Below, piece by piece: positions 23,311 through 34,900 of a stretch of 64,000 bases of DNA. The stretch is taken from assembly GCA_025716855.1 (NCBI GenBank), contig JAIXMQ010000013.1, forward strand, positions 62,001-126,000, in the 5' to 3' direction. Source of the DNA: Pilaira anomala. Taxonomy: Eukaryota; Mucoromycota; Mucoromycetes; Mucorales; Mucoraceae. The notes beneath the pieces were generated by a model, which saw only the letters and a program-made list of their open reading frames with translations, had not been told where the DNA came from and ran no database searches. Made by a program: the position numbers and the translations under genes. The first letter of the stretch is position 1. Each line of letters starts with the position of its first letter.

Positions 23311-25038
23311 TTAAGCTAAGTTTCCAATCAATATGCAAGGAACCGATGTTCCTTTAGGTAGAACTATTTCTTCAGGAGTACGCATTGGTAATTGAAGCAG
23401 ACCATTTGCTTCTACCATACTCATCATACGACTACTTTGCTGTTTACCAGTAGAAGTAGCTACCAAAAGACCATGTTCAATTCGAACAGATACACGATGA
23501 TATTCGGGTCTACTATCTAGTTCGATATCGTGTTGTATCTTGACTGGGATCAATGAATGATCAGGATTCTCCCAACCTGACATACGTCTTAATGCAGGTA
23601 ATACAAATAAATGAAATGCTACTGTAGCAGATACAGGGTTTCCTGGCAATGCAAACACTAACTTTGAAGCACGTTTGCCTTGAGGAATAGTAGCAAAAGT
23701 GGTTGGCTTACCCGGCTTCATTAAAACACGTCCAAAATGAATAGTGGCGTCCATTTTTTGTTCAAGAATTGGCTTCATGAAGTCTGCTTCACCCATAGAT
23801 ACACCACCAGTAGTAATGAGTACATCTACTTTCGAAACTGCTTCTTCCAATCTTTCTAAAATTTCATCAACGTCGTCATCCACAATACCTAAATCAACTG
23901 CTTCAAAACCAGCAGCACTAATAGCAGCTAATAATGTAATACGATTGGTGTCTCGAATTTGTCCAGGCTTCAAGACATCTGTATGCATATGGTCTAAAAC
24001 TTCATTGCCTGAAGATAATACACCAACACGAGGCTTACGATATGCCTTGACATGACGTACACCCACTGAAGCCAATGTACCTAATTCACTGCCAACACGT
24101 TGCCCTTTACGACCTACCACTTCACCTACTTGACAATCAGAACCAACTTCTCGAATATTTTCGTTGAGAGATGCAGAAACTAAAATTTCAACCTCAAGTT
24201 CTTCTTTACCGTCTTCTTTAATGAGTTTAGTATCCTCCACCATAATAACAGCATTTGCACCTTCAGGGACCATACCACCTGTAGCCACACGAGCAATTTT
24301 ACCACGGCTTAATGGTGTGCAAGAGGCTTGTTGTGCAAGTGAAATGGATTCTACTTGGTACACTCCAGGTCCGTCCTCCACTATAGATGTTTCTTTTTGT
24401 CTTAAATAATTTGTTACTTTGGATATGAATTTACTTACCATGAATAGCGTAACCATCGACAATAGAAGCACGGTAACCAGGTACGGGTTCAAGTGAAAGA
24501 ACATCTTCAGCCAATACATAACCTGGTAAAAATTGAGAGACAGGAACCGAGATGACATTCAACAACTTTGCATGATCTGCTACAATTTTAAGTGCTTTTT
24601 CTACTTGAATCAATGGATAAGGAGAAGAACGTAAACGACGTGCGACAGGTGTGTCCAATGAAGCAGATTGACCAGTGTGAGATGCATCGCCCTCACGATC
24701 ATGTTTATGAGTACATGTGTGACCGCTCTGAGCTGATTGTTGCATCTTTGTATGAAATTTTTTGACAGACCTGTCTAATAATAGATCTAAAGCATGTGGC
24801 AATACCTTTAAGACAGCTTCCATGTTTTCTTGACAGGCTTTAGGACTTCCAGGTAACGTAATGATCATTGTCTTATTTCGGATGCCTGTAATTGGTCTGG
24901 ATAACGCAGCAAAAGGGGTAATTGCCATGGAAGAAGATAGTAACAAGTGAGTTATACCAGGCGTTTCTTTTGTTAATAAAGGTTTAACTGCCTATACATG
25001 ATAATTTTAAAAACTATTTTTATAGAAAAAAGGGGAGA

Positions 25039-25078
<40 letters not shown>

Positions 25079-25467
25079 ACCTCAGGAGTAACGTCTCTGG
25101 GAGAAAAACCTGTTCCACCAGTGATGATGACAAGGTTTAGATCAGACCAAGAAGTAATCGTGTTTTGAATGGCATGTATTTCATCGTTGACAATAGTCTG
25201 TTGTTTTATAGTGTACTTTTGAGTATCAGATAATATGGTATTGATAAGTGGTCCACTTTTATCAAGTGAGTTGTCAACAAAAGCCGTGTCACTAACTAAA
25301 CTTTCAAGAGATCAGCTGTAATGAGTAAAAAGAATATAAATGCTGTATGTATTTAAATAATGCTTTTACCTGTCAAGATACCAACAGTATAAGGTTCTAA
25401 GAATACTTTTTTACTTTAATGCTTTATTTTAAAAATGTGTGATATTTTTAGATAAGTTACCAGACAT
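23311..25467 (-). CDS. Gephyrin/Cnx1-type molybdenum cofactor synthesis protein
   Basis: Five exons: 25467-25461 (7 nt), 25396-25370 (27 nt), 25295-25081, 24991-24439, 24380-23311, giving 623 aa. Residues 1 to about 165 are a MogA-like G domain (PYTVGILT-VSD, TGGTGFSPRDVTPE, GIRNKTMIITLPGSPK), which adenylylates molybdopterin. A His-rich linker follows (HTCTHKHDREGDASHTG). From about residue 215 there is a MoeA-like E domain (SIVDGYAIHG, GQIRDTNR, TTGGVSMGEADFMKP, HFGRVLMKPGKPT, VFALPGNPVSA), which inserts molybdate. The order G then E matches gephyrin and fungal CnxE; plant Cnx1 has E then G. The acceptor at 25296 was chosen because it alone restores ILT-VSD. The third intron (24992-25080) contains a 35-nt homopolymer. 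It diverges from the SRPBCC gene 108 bp away. Cofactor supply would serve nitrate reductase or sulfite oxidase. Confidence 0.93.
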
Positions 25468-25575
25468 ATTATTTTAACGGGAAAGAAAAATAAAAATAAT
25501 AAATAAAAATCGTTTCAGATAAATCTATCTTTCTCTTTCTCTCTTTTTATTTATTATTGTTATCTTTTTCTCTTT

Positions 25576-26391
25576 ATGATTACCTTCTTTTTAGTTTGTT
25601 GTTTAGTCTTAGTGCCTACAATACCGCTTTTACTTTATGGTATCGGTTTATTATTACCTGCAAGTCATACAGTTACACGTTCAGCAACTTATAACACGAC
25701 GGCTGAAATTATATGGGCCATCTTAACAAGTGTTCAAGATTACCCTGCTTGGCGTAGTAACCTTGACAGGGTAACTATTCGTCACGATGACTTTGAAAGT
25801 GATATTAACAAGTATGAAGACGACAGTCGCTTAACGTTTATTGAATATACAAAAAAAAAAGATCGTCGTACAGTCGTAGTGAACATTGAACAAGAAAAGG
25901 AAAGAAAACTTTTACGAGTATTGGAAGACAGACCTTATATTACTCCTGGGGAAGAAGACTCCTTTACCAACTTCAACTTTAGTGGTTCTTGGACTTTTCT
26001 TATTGAGCCTCAACAAGACAAACAAGTTACTTTAAAGATCACAGAAAATGGCACAATTAAGAAACCAATGCTTAGAGCATTCCATACTCTCTTTTTTGGT
26101 TTCAATCGTCGTATCGATCGCTTTTTAAAGGACTTGGGAAAAGAAATTGACTTAGGTTTCCTTGAAGAAAAGAACCAACATGAAGAACAAGAAAATGAAG
26201 AAGAACAGGAACTTGAACTTGAACTTGAAGAACAACAACAGGAACAAGTACCTGAAGAACAAGAAGAAGACAAAGAACGCGTACAAGAAGAGGAAGGACC
26301 TGATAACTTCCAATCAAGTTTAACAGAATCAAGATTACTTGATAAAGAATGGGATATGATGAATGAAATATATGAAAAAAAAGCAGTTTAA
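25576..26391 (+). CDS. Membrane-anchored SRPBCC/START-like protein
   Basis: Single exon, 271 aa. The first 28 residues are one strongly hydrophobic segment (FFLVCCLVLVPTIPLLLYG), a signal-anchor. Residues about 35-195 look like an SRPBCC hydrophobic-pocket domain: TTAEIIWAILTSVQDYPAWR is the usual polyketide-cyclase/START opening helix, followed by alternating strands and a C-terminal helix (FNRRIDRFLKDLGKEI). The tail is a Glu/Gln-rich stretch. The ligand is unknown; lipids are usual for this fold. It shares a 108-bp divergent promoter with the molybdenum-cofactor gene. Its stop codon overlaps that of the convergent methyltransferase gene. Confidence 0.75.
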   Translation: MITFFLVCCLVLVPTIPLLLYGIGLLLPASHTVTRSATYNTTAEIIWAILTSVQDYPAWRSNLDRVTIRHDDFESDINKYEDDSRLTFIEYTKKKDRRTVVVNIEQEKERKLLRVLEDRPYITPGEEDSFTNFNFSGSWTFLIEPQQDKQVTLKITENGTIKKPMLRAFHTLFFGFNRRIDRFLKDLGKEIDLGFLEEKNQHEEQENEEEQELELELEEQQQEQVPEEQEEDKERVQEEEGPDNFQSSLTESRLLDKEWDMMNEIYEKKAV

Positions 26392-27641
26392 TTCTTTTTA
26401 ATAAACTTTGCTACAAAAAAACCACTTGTACGGCTTTGAATAGGATCAAAGCGTAAGCAATACTTTTCAATATCTGATTGCTTCTCCAAGTCAGATTGTT
26501 GTTTGATTGTTGCTTTTTTTATACTGAAATTAGGTATCGAAGCTAATTTAGCGTCTTCTTGGAAATGGTTTAAGAACCATGCTACATTTTCTTCATTTTG
26601 ACGTATAGATAACGAACACGTACTATAAACCATGGTGCCACCTTTTTTCAACATTTGCCAGCCTTGCTTCATTAAATCACGTTGTAATTGAGCAATAGAT
26701 GATATTCTATTTGGATCCATAAAGTTCTTTTCAAATGTATCCCATCCCCATTTTTCATACTATGTATACGTAAATTTATGTTATTATGATGTTATTTTTA
26801 CATGCATACGGATAATATATATATATATATATATACATATATACATACCTTAAGTATATGAGCTATACTACCATCGTGTGTACACTCAGCATCTACTAAT
26901 ACTTTATCGTAAAGAGAACTACCATCGCTAGTCACTTGGGTATTGCTTCGAAGTAATCGTGATGCCCAAAATGGCTTTGATTCTGTCTTCATGCGCTTAT
27001 TTGGACTAATATCGGTAATCACTCTATTTCCTAAACGAGATGGTGGTGGTACTTTAAATACAGTGCCATCACCTTCAAACAATCTTACTTTTTCTCCAAC
27101 CTTATATTTCTTCAATAGAGATCTACATGTAGATAATCGATGTGCTGCTAAATCAACGCCCGTTACCGTTCCTAATCCCTCCCTTCCTAATATATTGGAA
27201 ATCATACATAATTTAGCTCCTGGTGCACAGCATAAATCAAGCACTTGATCGTCTTTATCTAATGTTAATGCTTCCACTGCAATTGCTGAACTTAAGTCGA
27301 TACCAAAAACAGCATGCTCTTTATACCTAGATAGTCATTTAAGAATATCAGTACCTATCAACAGACTATACTAGACACAAAACCTACGCTAAAGTATCAA
27401 ATAGGCGCTTTTCTTTTATTTGAATACTGAAAAAATCTGGCAGATCTGGAACAGCATGGACTTGATCAGTTTCTAATTGATCTTTCAATTGTTGTAAAGT
27501 AGGTCTTTGAGACACGGGTAAATGAGTGTTGGTACGAATATAACGAGGTAAGTCGGTTACTGTATATACTTTGGGATCAATATCGTTATCCTCGAGAAAT
27601 TTTTTGAAGCATGCTGGAAGTTGGTTAATATCAAATGTCAT
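26388..27641 (-). CDS. NOL1/NOP2/Sun-type RNA m5C methyltransferase-like protein
   Basis: Three exons on the minus strand: 27641-27388, 27326-26849, 26759-26388, giving 367 aa. An N-terminal region of about 85 residues precedes the Rossmann methyltransferase fold. SAM-binding motif I reads VLDLCCAPGAKL, then VTGVDLAAHRL. Motif IV reads VDAECTHDGS, where most RNA m5C enzymes have a Pro-Cys (DAPCSG). Motif VI is intact (MVYSTCSLSIRQNEE) and contains the TC cysteine that attacks C6 of cytosine. The C-terminus ends RTSGFFVAKF, as in the family. An ECTHDGS subfamily exists in plants and fungi to my knowledge, but its RNA target is not established by this sequence. The gene is divergent from the GNAT gene (154 bp apart) and convergent with the SRPBCC gene, with 3 bp of coding overlap at the stops. 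Confidence 0.85.
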
Positions 27642-27795
27642 TACAAAAGAGTCTTCATTCGAAAAAAAAAAAAAAAAAAAAAAAGTTTTCTTTTCACAAT
27701 TTGTAATACAGGGCGGACTTCATGTCAGTAAAAACCTCTCGAACCGCAGTAGACTATCTAATCTCTTTTTCCCCTGCTTTCCTTTTTCTTTTTTT
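27642..27795. promoter_or_regulatory. Bidirectional promoter between methyltransferase and GNAT genes
   Basis: 154 bp separate the two divergent start codons, so both promoters must lie here or inside the coding regions. The stretch includes a run of about 23 A (27661-27684), a likely nucleosome-excluding tract, and a pyrimidine-rich leader in front of the GNAT ATG. Confidence 0.55.
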
Positions 27796-28310
27796 ATGAT
27801 GTCTGATATTACTATTGTTCAAATAAAATATCCAGAAGAGATTGACAGATCTCATAGTGTTCGCCATGCAGTATTTGTGGTTGAGCAAGGTTATTCTGCC
27901 GTAGGTGAAAGTGATGAGTAAGAAGTATAAATACATCTATATAGAGTCATAACTTAATTTGTTGACATATCCACATTTACAGTGTAGATCATATTTGTAA
28001 ACACTGGGTCGCCACTTATCAGTCAAAAGATGTTGGTACTGTTCGTTTATGGCCAAAACCAAATGGTGTAGCCAAACTGGGTAGATTGAGTGTTCTTTCG
28101 CAAGCTCGAGGACTTCATATTGGACAAAAACTTGTGAAGGAATTTATCGAGTATTGTAAAAAAAATGAATTCAATACAATCGTTTTACACTCACAATATC
28201 CTAGACGCGGCTTCTATGAAAAGTTGGGTTTCGTTATTGAAAAAGATGATGATGAAATTTTTGAAGAAGGTGGTACACCTCATGTGCGCATGTGGATGCG
28301 TAATTTATAG
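27796..28310 (+). CDS. GNAT-family N-acetyltransferase
   Basis: Two exons, 27796-27917 and 27983-28310, giving 149 aa. The protein shows the compact GNAT plan: SVRHAVFVVEQGYSAV near the N-terminus (as in ElaA-type proteins), beta4 VGTVRLWP, the acetyl-CoA loop region ARGLHIGQKLVKEF (R/Q-x-x-G-x-G/A-like), and the late strand with GFYEKLGFVI. These are seen in small GNAT enzymes that acetylate amines or protein N-termini using acetyl-CoA; the substrate cannot be read from sequence. Two adjacent ATGs begin the frame. The 3' end lies 110 bp from the convergent coiled-coil gene. Confidence 0.85.
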
Positions 28311-28420
28311 AGATACATAATAATTCATTTTTATAATACAAGTAATTTATTTATTTTTTATTTACAAATGCAAGTTAGGTATTCATTTAGCTACATCTAA
28401 TCTAACAAAGTTTAAAAACC

Positions 28421-28998
28421 TTAAACTGATATTTTTCTTCGTTTGCCTGCGCTTTTTGATTCAGAGAATCTTCTTTCCACTTCAGTAAATGGATTGCTCC
28501 TTTTGTTAGTGGTGTTAGTCCCTTCTAATAGAGATGGTTTTACTGGTAGTCTCTTTTGAAGTTCAAACACTTTTGATTTCAATAATATATTCTCTTTTTT
28601 TATATTCTCGTTTTCTTTTGCTAAAACTTGTATTTTTTGCTGATGATTACTCATTTGCTGTTTCAAACTTCGAATATCTGCGGTCGTGTCACCAATATTA
28701 TCATTCGCCGATGTAAGTAAACCAGTTTTAACCGAATTACGTCTCTTGCGACCTTTATCTTTAGTTCGGTAAAGTCTCAACTCTGATTTCAACACTTTGA
28801 TTTTCTCGTCTTGCTTTTTAAAAGCTAATAGAAAGATCATATTGTTAGATAGATGCATTAAACAAATTTTCTTTTTCTTTGTTCTTTCTTTTTTTTTTTT
28901 TTACCTTTTTCAGCTTTCTTCAAGCACTTTATAAGATTGTTGTTGTTTGATTCGAGATTTTGTTGAATATTTTTCAAGCTTTTATGAAAAGAATCCAT
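28421..28998 (-). CDS. Small coiled-coil protein of unknown function
   Basis: Two exons on the minus strand, 28998-28905 and 28824-28421, giving 165 aa. Residues 1-60 form a Lys/Gln/Asn-rich heptad helix (FHKSLKNIQQNLESNNNN), followed by a very basic stretch (KDKGRKRRNSVK). A second coiled coil then has regular Leu/Ile spacing (LKQQMSNHQQKIQVLAKENE). The C-terminus is again basic (SAGKRRKISV), a plausible nuclear signal. The size and layout fit small kinetochore, spindle or meiotic coiled-coil proteins, but I recognise no family. Its upstream side opens into the large gene-free region. Confidence 0.65.
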
Positions 28999-31900
28999 TT
29001 TGATAAAAAAAAAAAGTCGAGAAAATGATTAAATGTTTGTACAAGAGAAAGCAAAAAGAGAAAAGAAACTATCGGTAATGAAAATAAGATTTTTTTATTG
29101 AAAAAACCTTATTCGCACTAAAATACAAAAAAGGTGATTTCTTGGTGCACCACGTTTTTTCAAATTTTCTCAAGAGTATAAGATGTAATGGAATAAAAAG
29201 TAATACTTCCTAAAGATTGCCATATCATACCTGTTTTCTTTTCACTTATTAAGAGACATACTTTAATCAGCAAAAGAAAATCTTCTCCGTACTCAGTTTT
29301 TTGTTTTATTGATTAATGCACCGGTTTGGATAAGTACTCACTACTATTCGATTTTTTGAGATGTTTTCTCTCTTTACACCATGGTCACATGTAGTAACAA
29401 AATAAAAACATGTATTAAAAAAATGAATATTCTCATGATTTATTCTATGATTTATATATGTGGCCAATGGTAAGATACAACTTATTTCTATCATCCAAAA
29501 AGTGATTATTGGCAAAGGAGCTTCTGACGTACTCAATAGTATAGTTCATTAAGAACAAGGCCTTAAGATTCCTCTCATACAGTGTTCAAAGAAATGGAAA
29601 TCTTAATTTCAACGGTTAAAATGAAAAGCAAACAGGTCATCGCTTCGGAATTAGTTTGGATAGTAAAGTAACAAGAGAACTCAATTTGAGCTTTTGGGTA
29701 CGTAAGTAATAAAAAAGAACTGGTTTTTATATATTGAAATCAATCCAAGTTAGCAAATGACCAAGAAAACCACCTTTCAAATAATGCGATTTTGGATATG
29801 CTGTAATAACATTTGTTAATACGCCAACTTTTTTTAAAATTAAATAAACGTGTAATAAATTTGATCTATTTATTAAACTATGAAAAAAAAAAAAATAATA
29901 GAATCATAACAGAATTTCTTTCATAAAATACATAGAGTAGCGCTAGACGTTTACCCAATTTAAAAGTTGAAGACCATGAAAGAAAAAGCTTATTATGCAC
30001 ATCTATATTTAACATCCTATTCCGAGAAACCGTGAATAAAAGGTCTAGTTCTGACAATGCCAGTACACGGACAAAATTGTAACAAAAGAACTATGAGAGA
30101 AAGAGAAACATATCTTTTCTAAAGTAATTAGAGGTATATATTTTATATGAGAAGGTACGTAAGCTACGTCAAGTTAAACTATTTACTTTAATAATACTCA
30201 CTCCTTTTTATAAAGCCAGTTAAAAAATTTTGGTCAAAAGTATTAAAAAAAAATAAACGATATAAAAGGAAATCTTTTGGATCTTCAGAAGAGATGGGGT
30301 TCGGTAACCCATACTAATATGAGTAATTTATATGATTAGTGTTTATATAATAATTGGTTATTTAATTTGTATTATTTAATAAAAAAGTTGGCTTAGAGTA
30401 TTAAATATATACCATCTTTTTCAAAAAAAAAATTAAATAGTAAGAACTATAAACTATTGGAATGGAAAGATATTTTTGGATGTTCGATCTCAAAAATGTT
30501 AATTTATGAACTGATCGGCCTGGTTTGGGCAAACAGTAAATAACGGTTTAATTTATTTGCCAAGAAAAAAAAAAGTATTTTAATGGTAGTATAAAGATAA
30601 CCTTAATTTGTAGCATTCTCGTCAAACCTAAAAAAAAGTCATTTTAAAAAAAAAAAAAAAACGTAGCACATTTAATTCTTAAGTTGACTGTAATTGAAAG
30701 TTTAGAGTTACAAATTATAATTTCAGTGTAAATTCATGCGGAATTGTTTAGAATTTCAATTTTATTAATAGCTGAAATATCTATTTTTTTTTTTTTTTTA
30801 TTTATTTATTTAAAAGGATAACGTAATCAAATTTCGTCTCTGTCTCTCCCTTGCCGACAAAAATACCATTTCAAAAACCGGATAGAGAAAAAAAAGGAAA
30901 CTTTTCTAATTGTAGACAAGCTTTAATAACTAATTAATCATCCGGTTTTTTTTTTTATCTTCTCCCCCACAAAACAAATAAAAAGTCGAAACTGTTTTCA
31001 AGATGCAATGCAAGAAACTGAACATGACTTTGGTCATATTATTACGTACGGACTTATTAAGATGAAACATCAAAATAAATCTTTTTTAGGTCGTATATTA
31101 AATCAAAACAGGTAACAAAAGACTTTGATCGCCTCTACAAAATAAAAAAAAAGAGCAGGTAAATATCACTTTTCAAGATGATACCATTTGAATCAAAATA
31201 TATGTAATATATTTATTGAAAACTTTACTCAGAGGAATGTAATGTAATCATATCACATCAATAGTCTTTTATTGCGTCATATACCAAGAGAGATCAACGT
31301 CAAAAATTGGCCTGATGGGAAAATGCATGTACAATTTGAAACTATAGGGTAATGACAGCTGTAAATCAAAGAAGGGGTTATTGTAGCATTGAATTATCCC
31401 TTTTTTGAATAGCTAAAAAATGTCGTTTTCAACCAGTGATGATTTTTGATAACGAGAGATCAGCTGCTAAATACAGTTGTAATCGTCTATCACACTGTGT
31501 ATTCGTAAATATTATTACTGGTTTCAAACCCGTCGTACCACATACATCTTATACAGTATATTTCCAGATGCATTGGTAAATACTGTATATTTCGGTAAAC
31601 ACGTCATAAATCATATGTTCAATGCTGGAAAAAGCATTCCTCCGTTCGAATTAATGTACCGCCAACACTGTACCAATGTACCACACTATTGAACTGAATA
31701 AAGTATAGAAGTTGGAGAAGATATGGTTTATTTTTATTTATTTATTTTTTTTGGGGGGGGAGAAGAAAGAAAAAAGATTACCTAATTTACTTGTATAAAA
31801 AAAATAGAATTACATGAAACTAATTACTTTGTTGAGAAAATGAATTAAAATGTATTTCTAACTTAAGTCGATAAGAAGGGTATAGAAGAAAGATTGCAAA

Positions 31901-34900
31901 AGCTTCAGTATAACTTAGTCAAATGCTTAGACTCGTTTTTATTGGATAATTATTGAAATGAGAAATATTAAAGCCGCCAAAATAAAATAAAACTGTGGGA
32001 AATGTGCAACACCACTATCGATGATCTTATTAACAAATGACCTGTCGTATCTACAAGTAAACGTTACCTGAAACTTTTACCGGGTAGAGAAAAGGCTTTA
32101 ATTAAGAAGTTTTTGTAATAAATATATATATAAAAAAAAGTATAAGGTAGAAAGATCTCAGTTGTTTATAGCTATAAAAAAGTGCCTTGAAAATATATAA
32201 TTATAGCGGAAGTGGGGTAAGTCTTACGATAAAATTAGACTGTGTGACTGAACGATCTCCGATTCCTATGAATCTAAAAACATATTTAGCTAACTACAGC
32301 TTTTTTTTTTTTTTCTAGTTCTGTAATAAATGACGAAAAAAAAAAAAAACTATACTTGAAATAAAAAAAAAATGGGGAAGAAATGAGGCTATTGTTAAAC
32401 AAATCGAAATTAGTAACATAAATTTTTGATGTTTCACATCTTTTCTAGGAAAAGTAATTTAAGCAATGTAACGGCATTTAGTATTTTGGGAAAGTTTTTT
32501 TTTTTTTTATGTAAGCATATGAAAGAGTTTTAAACGTACGCCCTAATTTGGTAGATATCTTATCAATGCTTTCAATTCATTTAGAGATTATACTGATACA
32601 ACTGTTACTCTTTTTTGCTGAAAAAAAAAAATAATTTCTGTTTGATCATCATTGGTTTCACATGGGATTAAGAATTTACTGCAGATAATTCCCGTATTAC
32701 ATAATCGCTAAATAAACTAAATTAATCATCCTTTGAAAACGGATTGGCTAATAATAATTCAGACATAAGGTACACTCATCACTTTTTTTTTTTTTTTTTT
32801 TTTTGGCGATATTACGCTAAAAACGATACAAACAAATAGCTCAGTATAACTCGAGATAATTTCTTATAACGCATGTATACCATACATGGTATTTATTTTC
32901 AGGGCATATTTATTCTTCCGTTTGATGACTTTTTTTTCTCTCTTAATTTTGTGTTACAAATAAGCTGTGAAATAAAAAGTTAATATGAAAAGAGTTATGC
33001 AAGAAATTTCTTTGAATTTTTATTTGACTTTCAAAAAAAGAGAATGTAATATAAAAATTAAAGTGAATAACTCTAACAATTCCATTTTTTTTAAAAGAAG
33101 TCCTTATTGTTTCCTTTGTTTGGTAGCGTACCCGTTTTCTTTAGACGTTTGTGTTATATAATAATGGTTTCAAAATAAATCAAATCGGAAACTTCTGCAA
33201 ATGTACGTAGTACAACAAATCATGTTACTATAAACAAGAGTAACGTGGTTTTTTAAAATAGACACTATTTTGTGTATATATGTATATATGCCAGAAAGAT
33301 ATTTTTTTTTTTTTTTTTTTGGACGTGTGAGCTAATGTATATCTGTGTGTATGCGTAGTGTGAGAGAGTAGGGGTTTTATAAATATAAATAAATACCTCA
33401 CTTTTTTTTTTTTTTAATCGATTACAAAGAAGGGCCTCAAAATAGAAATGGTGTAATCCAGTTGAGCTTTATAAAGCAAAACAGAACGAGCTCTACGGAG
33501 AAAGGGAACAATTACGCGGACCGACTGTTCGCACAGGACTTTTTTTTTTTTTTTCCCTTTACTTTTTTATAAACGGACCGGTTTGTTCCTTTTTATTCAT
33601 GAATATGAAATCCATTGTCAATAAAAGGAAATCAACAAAAATATATATAACCCACAATTGGGATATAATCCAATTTTGGAAAATAATAGTAAATTGATTA
33701 AAATTCTCATTTTTGGAGATCTGCATTGAGGTCTTGTAAAACTTTGTGTATTACATACTGGCAAAAAAAAAAAAACCTGTATTCACGGGTTTTAGGACAC
33801 GAATTACTATAAATTATATCGAATTAACGCATATATTGTACAAGTTCATTAATTGTATTATTTGTTTATTATTTGAAAACGATGTATATATGATATTACA
33901 GGTGTTATATGTGCACAAATAAAAAAAAAGGAGCCTTCTCTTTTTTTTTTTTTAAAAAAAAACAGTAACCCATTTTAAACACAAGCTTTTTTATTTTATG
34001 TATCCCGCACTATTTTAAGTTTTTTATTGGTTTCACATCAACATGACCACTAATCATTCCAGCTGCCTTTAGTGGTTTTGCAATTCAGGGGGGGTAGGAT
34101 GTGATAGGTTTTATTCACGTACTTTCAAAATAAAAACTATATTATCAACCAGCTTATCTGTGTTATTTTGTTCTTTAGGGTGATCTATTACGCAAATCTA
34201 TTTATTTGTCAAACATTTGAGCATTTAGTGACACCTTGCTTAATTTTGCTATATAGGGGGTAATTAGGTACGCTAAAAAGTTGAAACAAGCGTTTAAAAT
34301 CTGGCTATTCTGTTTGTTCCAAGGGCAAGATAAGATGCGGGTAATACTACTTTTTTTTTTTTTTTATATAGATAATTGTATTTTTGGGTTATGTTATTCT
34401 CCTAATTCTATTAGTAGTAATTAGTAGTTTAAGAATAACTTTGGCCCCCTCAATATAATTACAAGCATACATCTTGTTTTTGAATCTGATATTAAAGATG
34501 ATGAGAGTCCCCATATAATTTCAAGGTAACAAAAAAGCGCGGTTGCTCTATTTCAAATTATATTTCAAAAACAGTTTTTTGTATTTTGTTTTTTTTTTAC
34601 ATAGAACATTTGTATTATTATATCATCATATATACATAATTTAAATTCTATACATATTTTTTGTTAAAAAAAAAAAAAAAAAAAAAAAATGGTATCATAT
34701 AATAAAAAGAAAAAGGGAGAGCCCATGATGTACTGACGTAGTTGGTGAGAGGTATAGAGAAAAAAAAAAAAAAGGATTACAACATGTCGAATACCTAATC
34801 AGGCTTTTTTTTGTGCTGAGCAATATTTTTATAAAATCGGATCGAAAATCCAGTACTGGTTGAGATCACGAAATAGTAATAAGATTTGATTCAATCAGGG

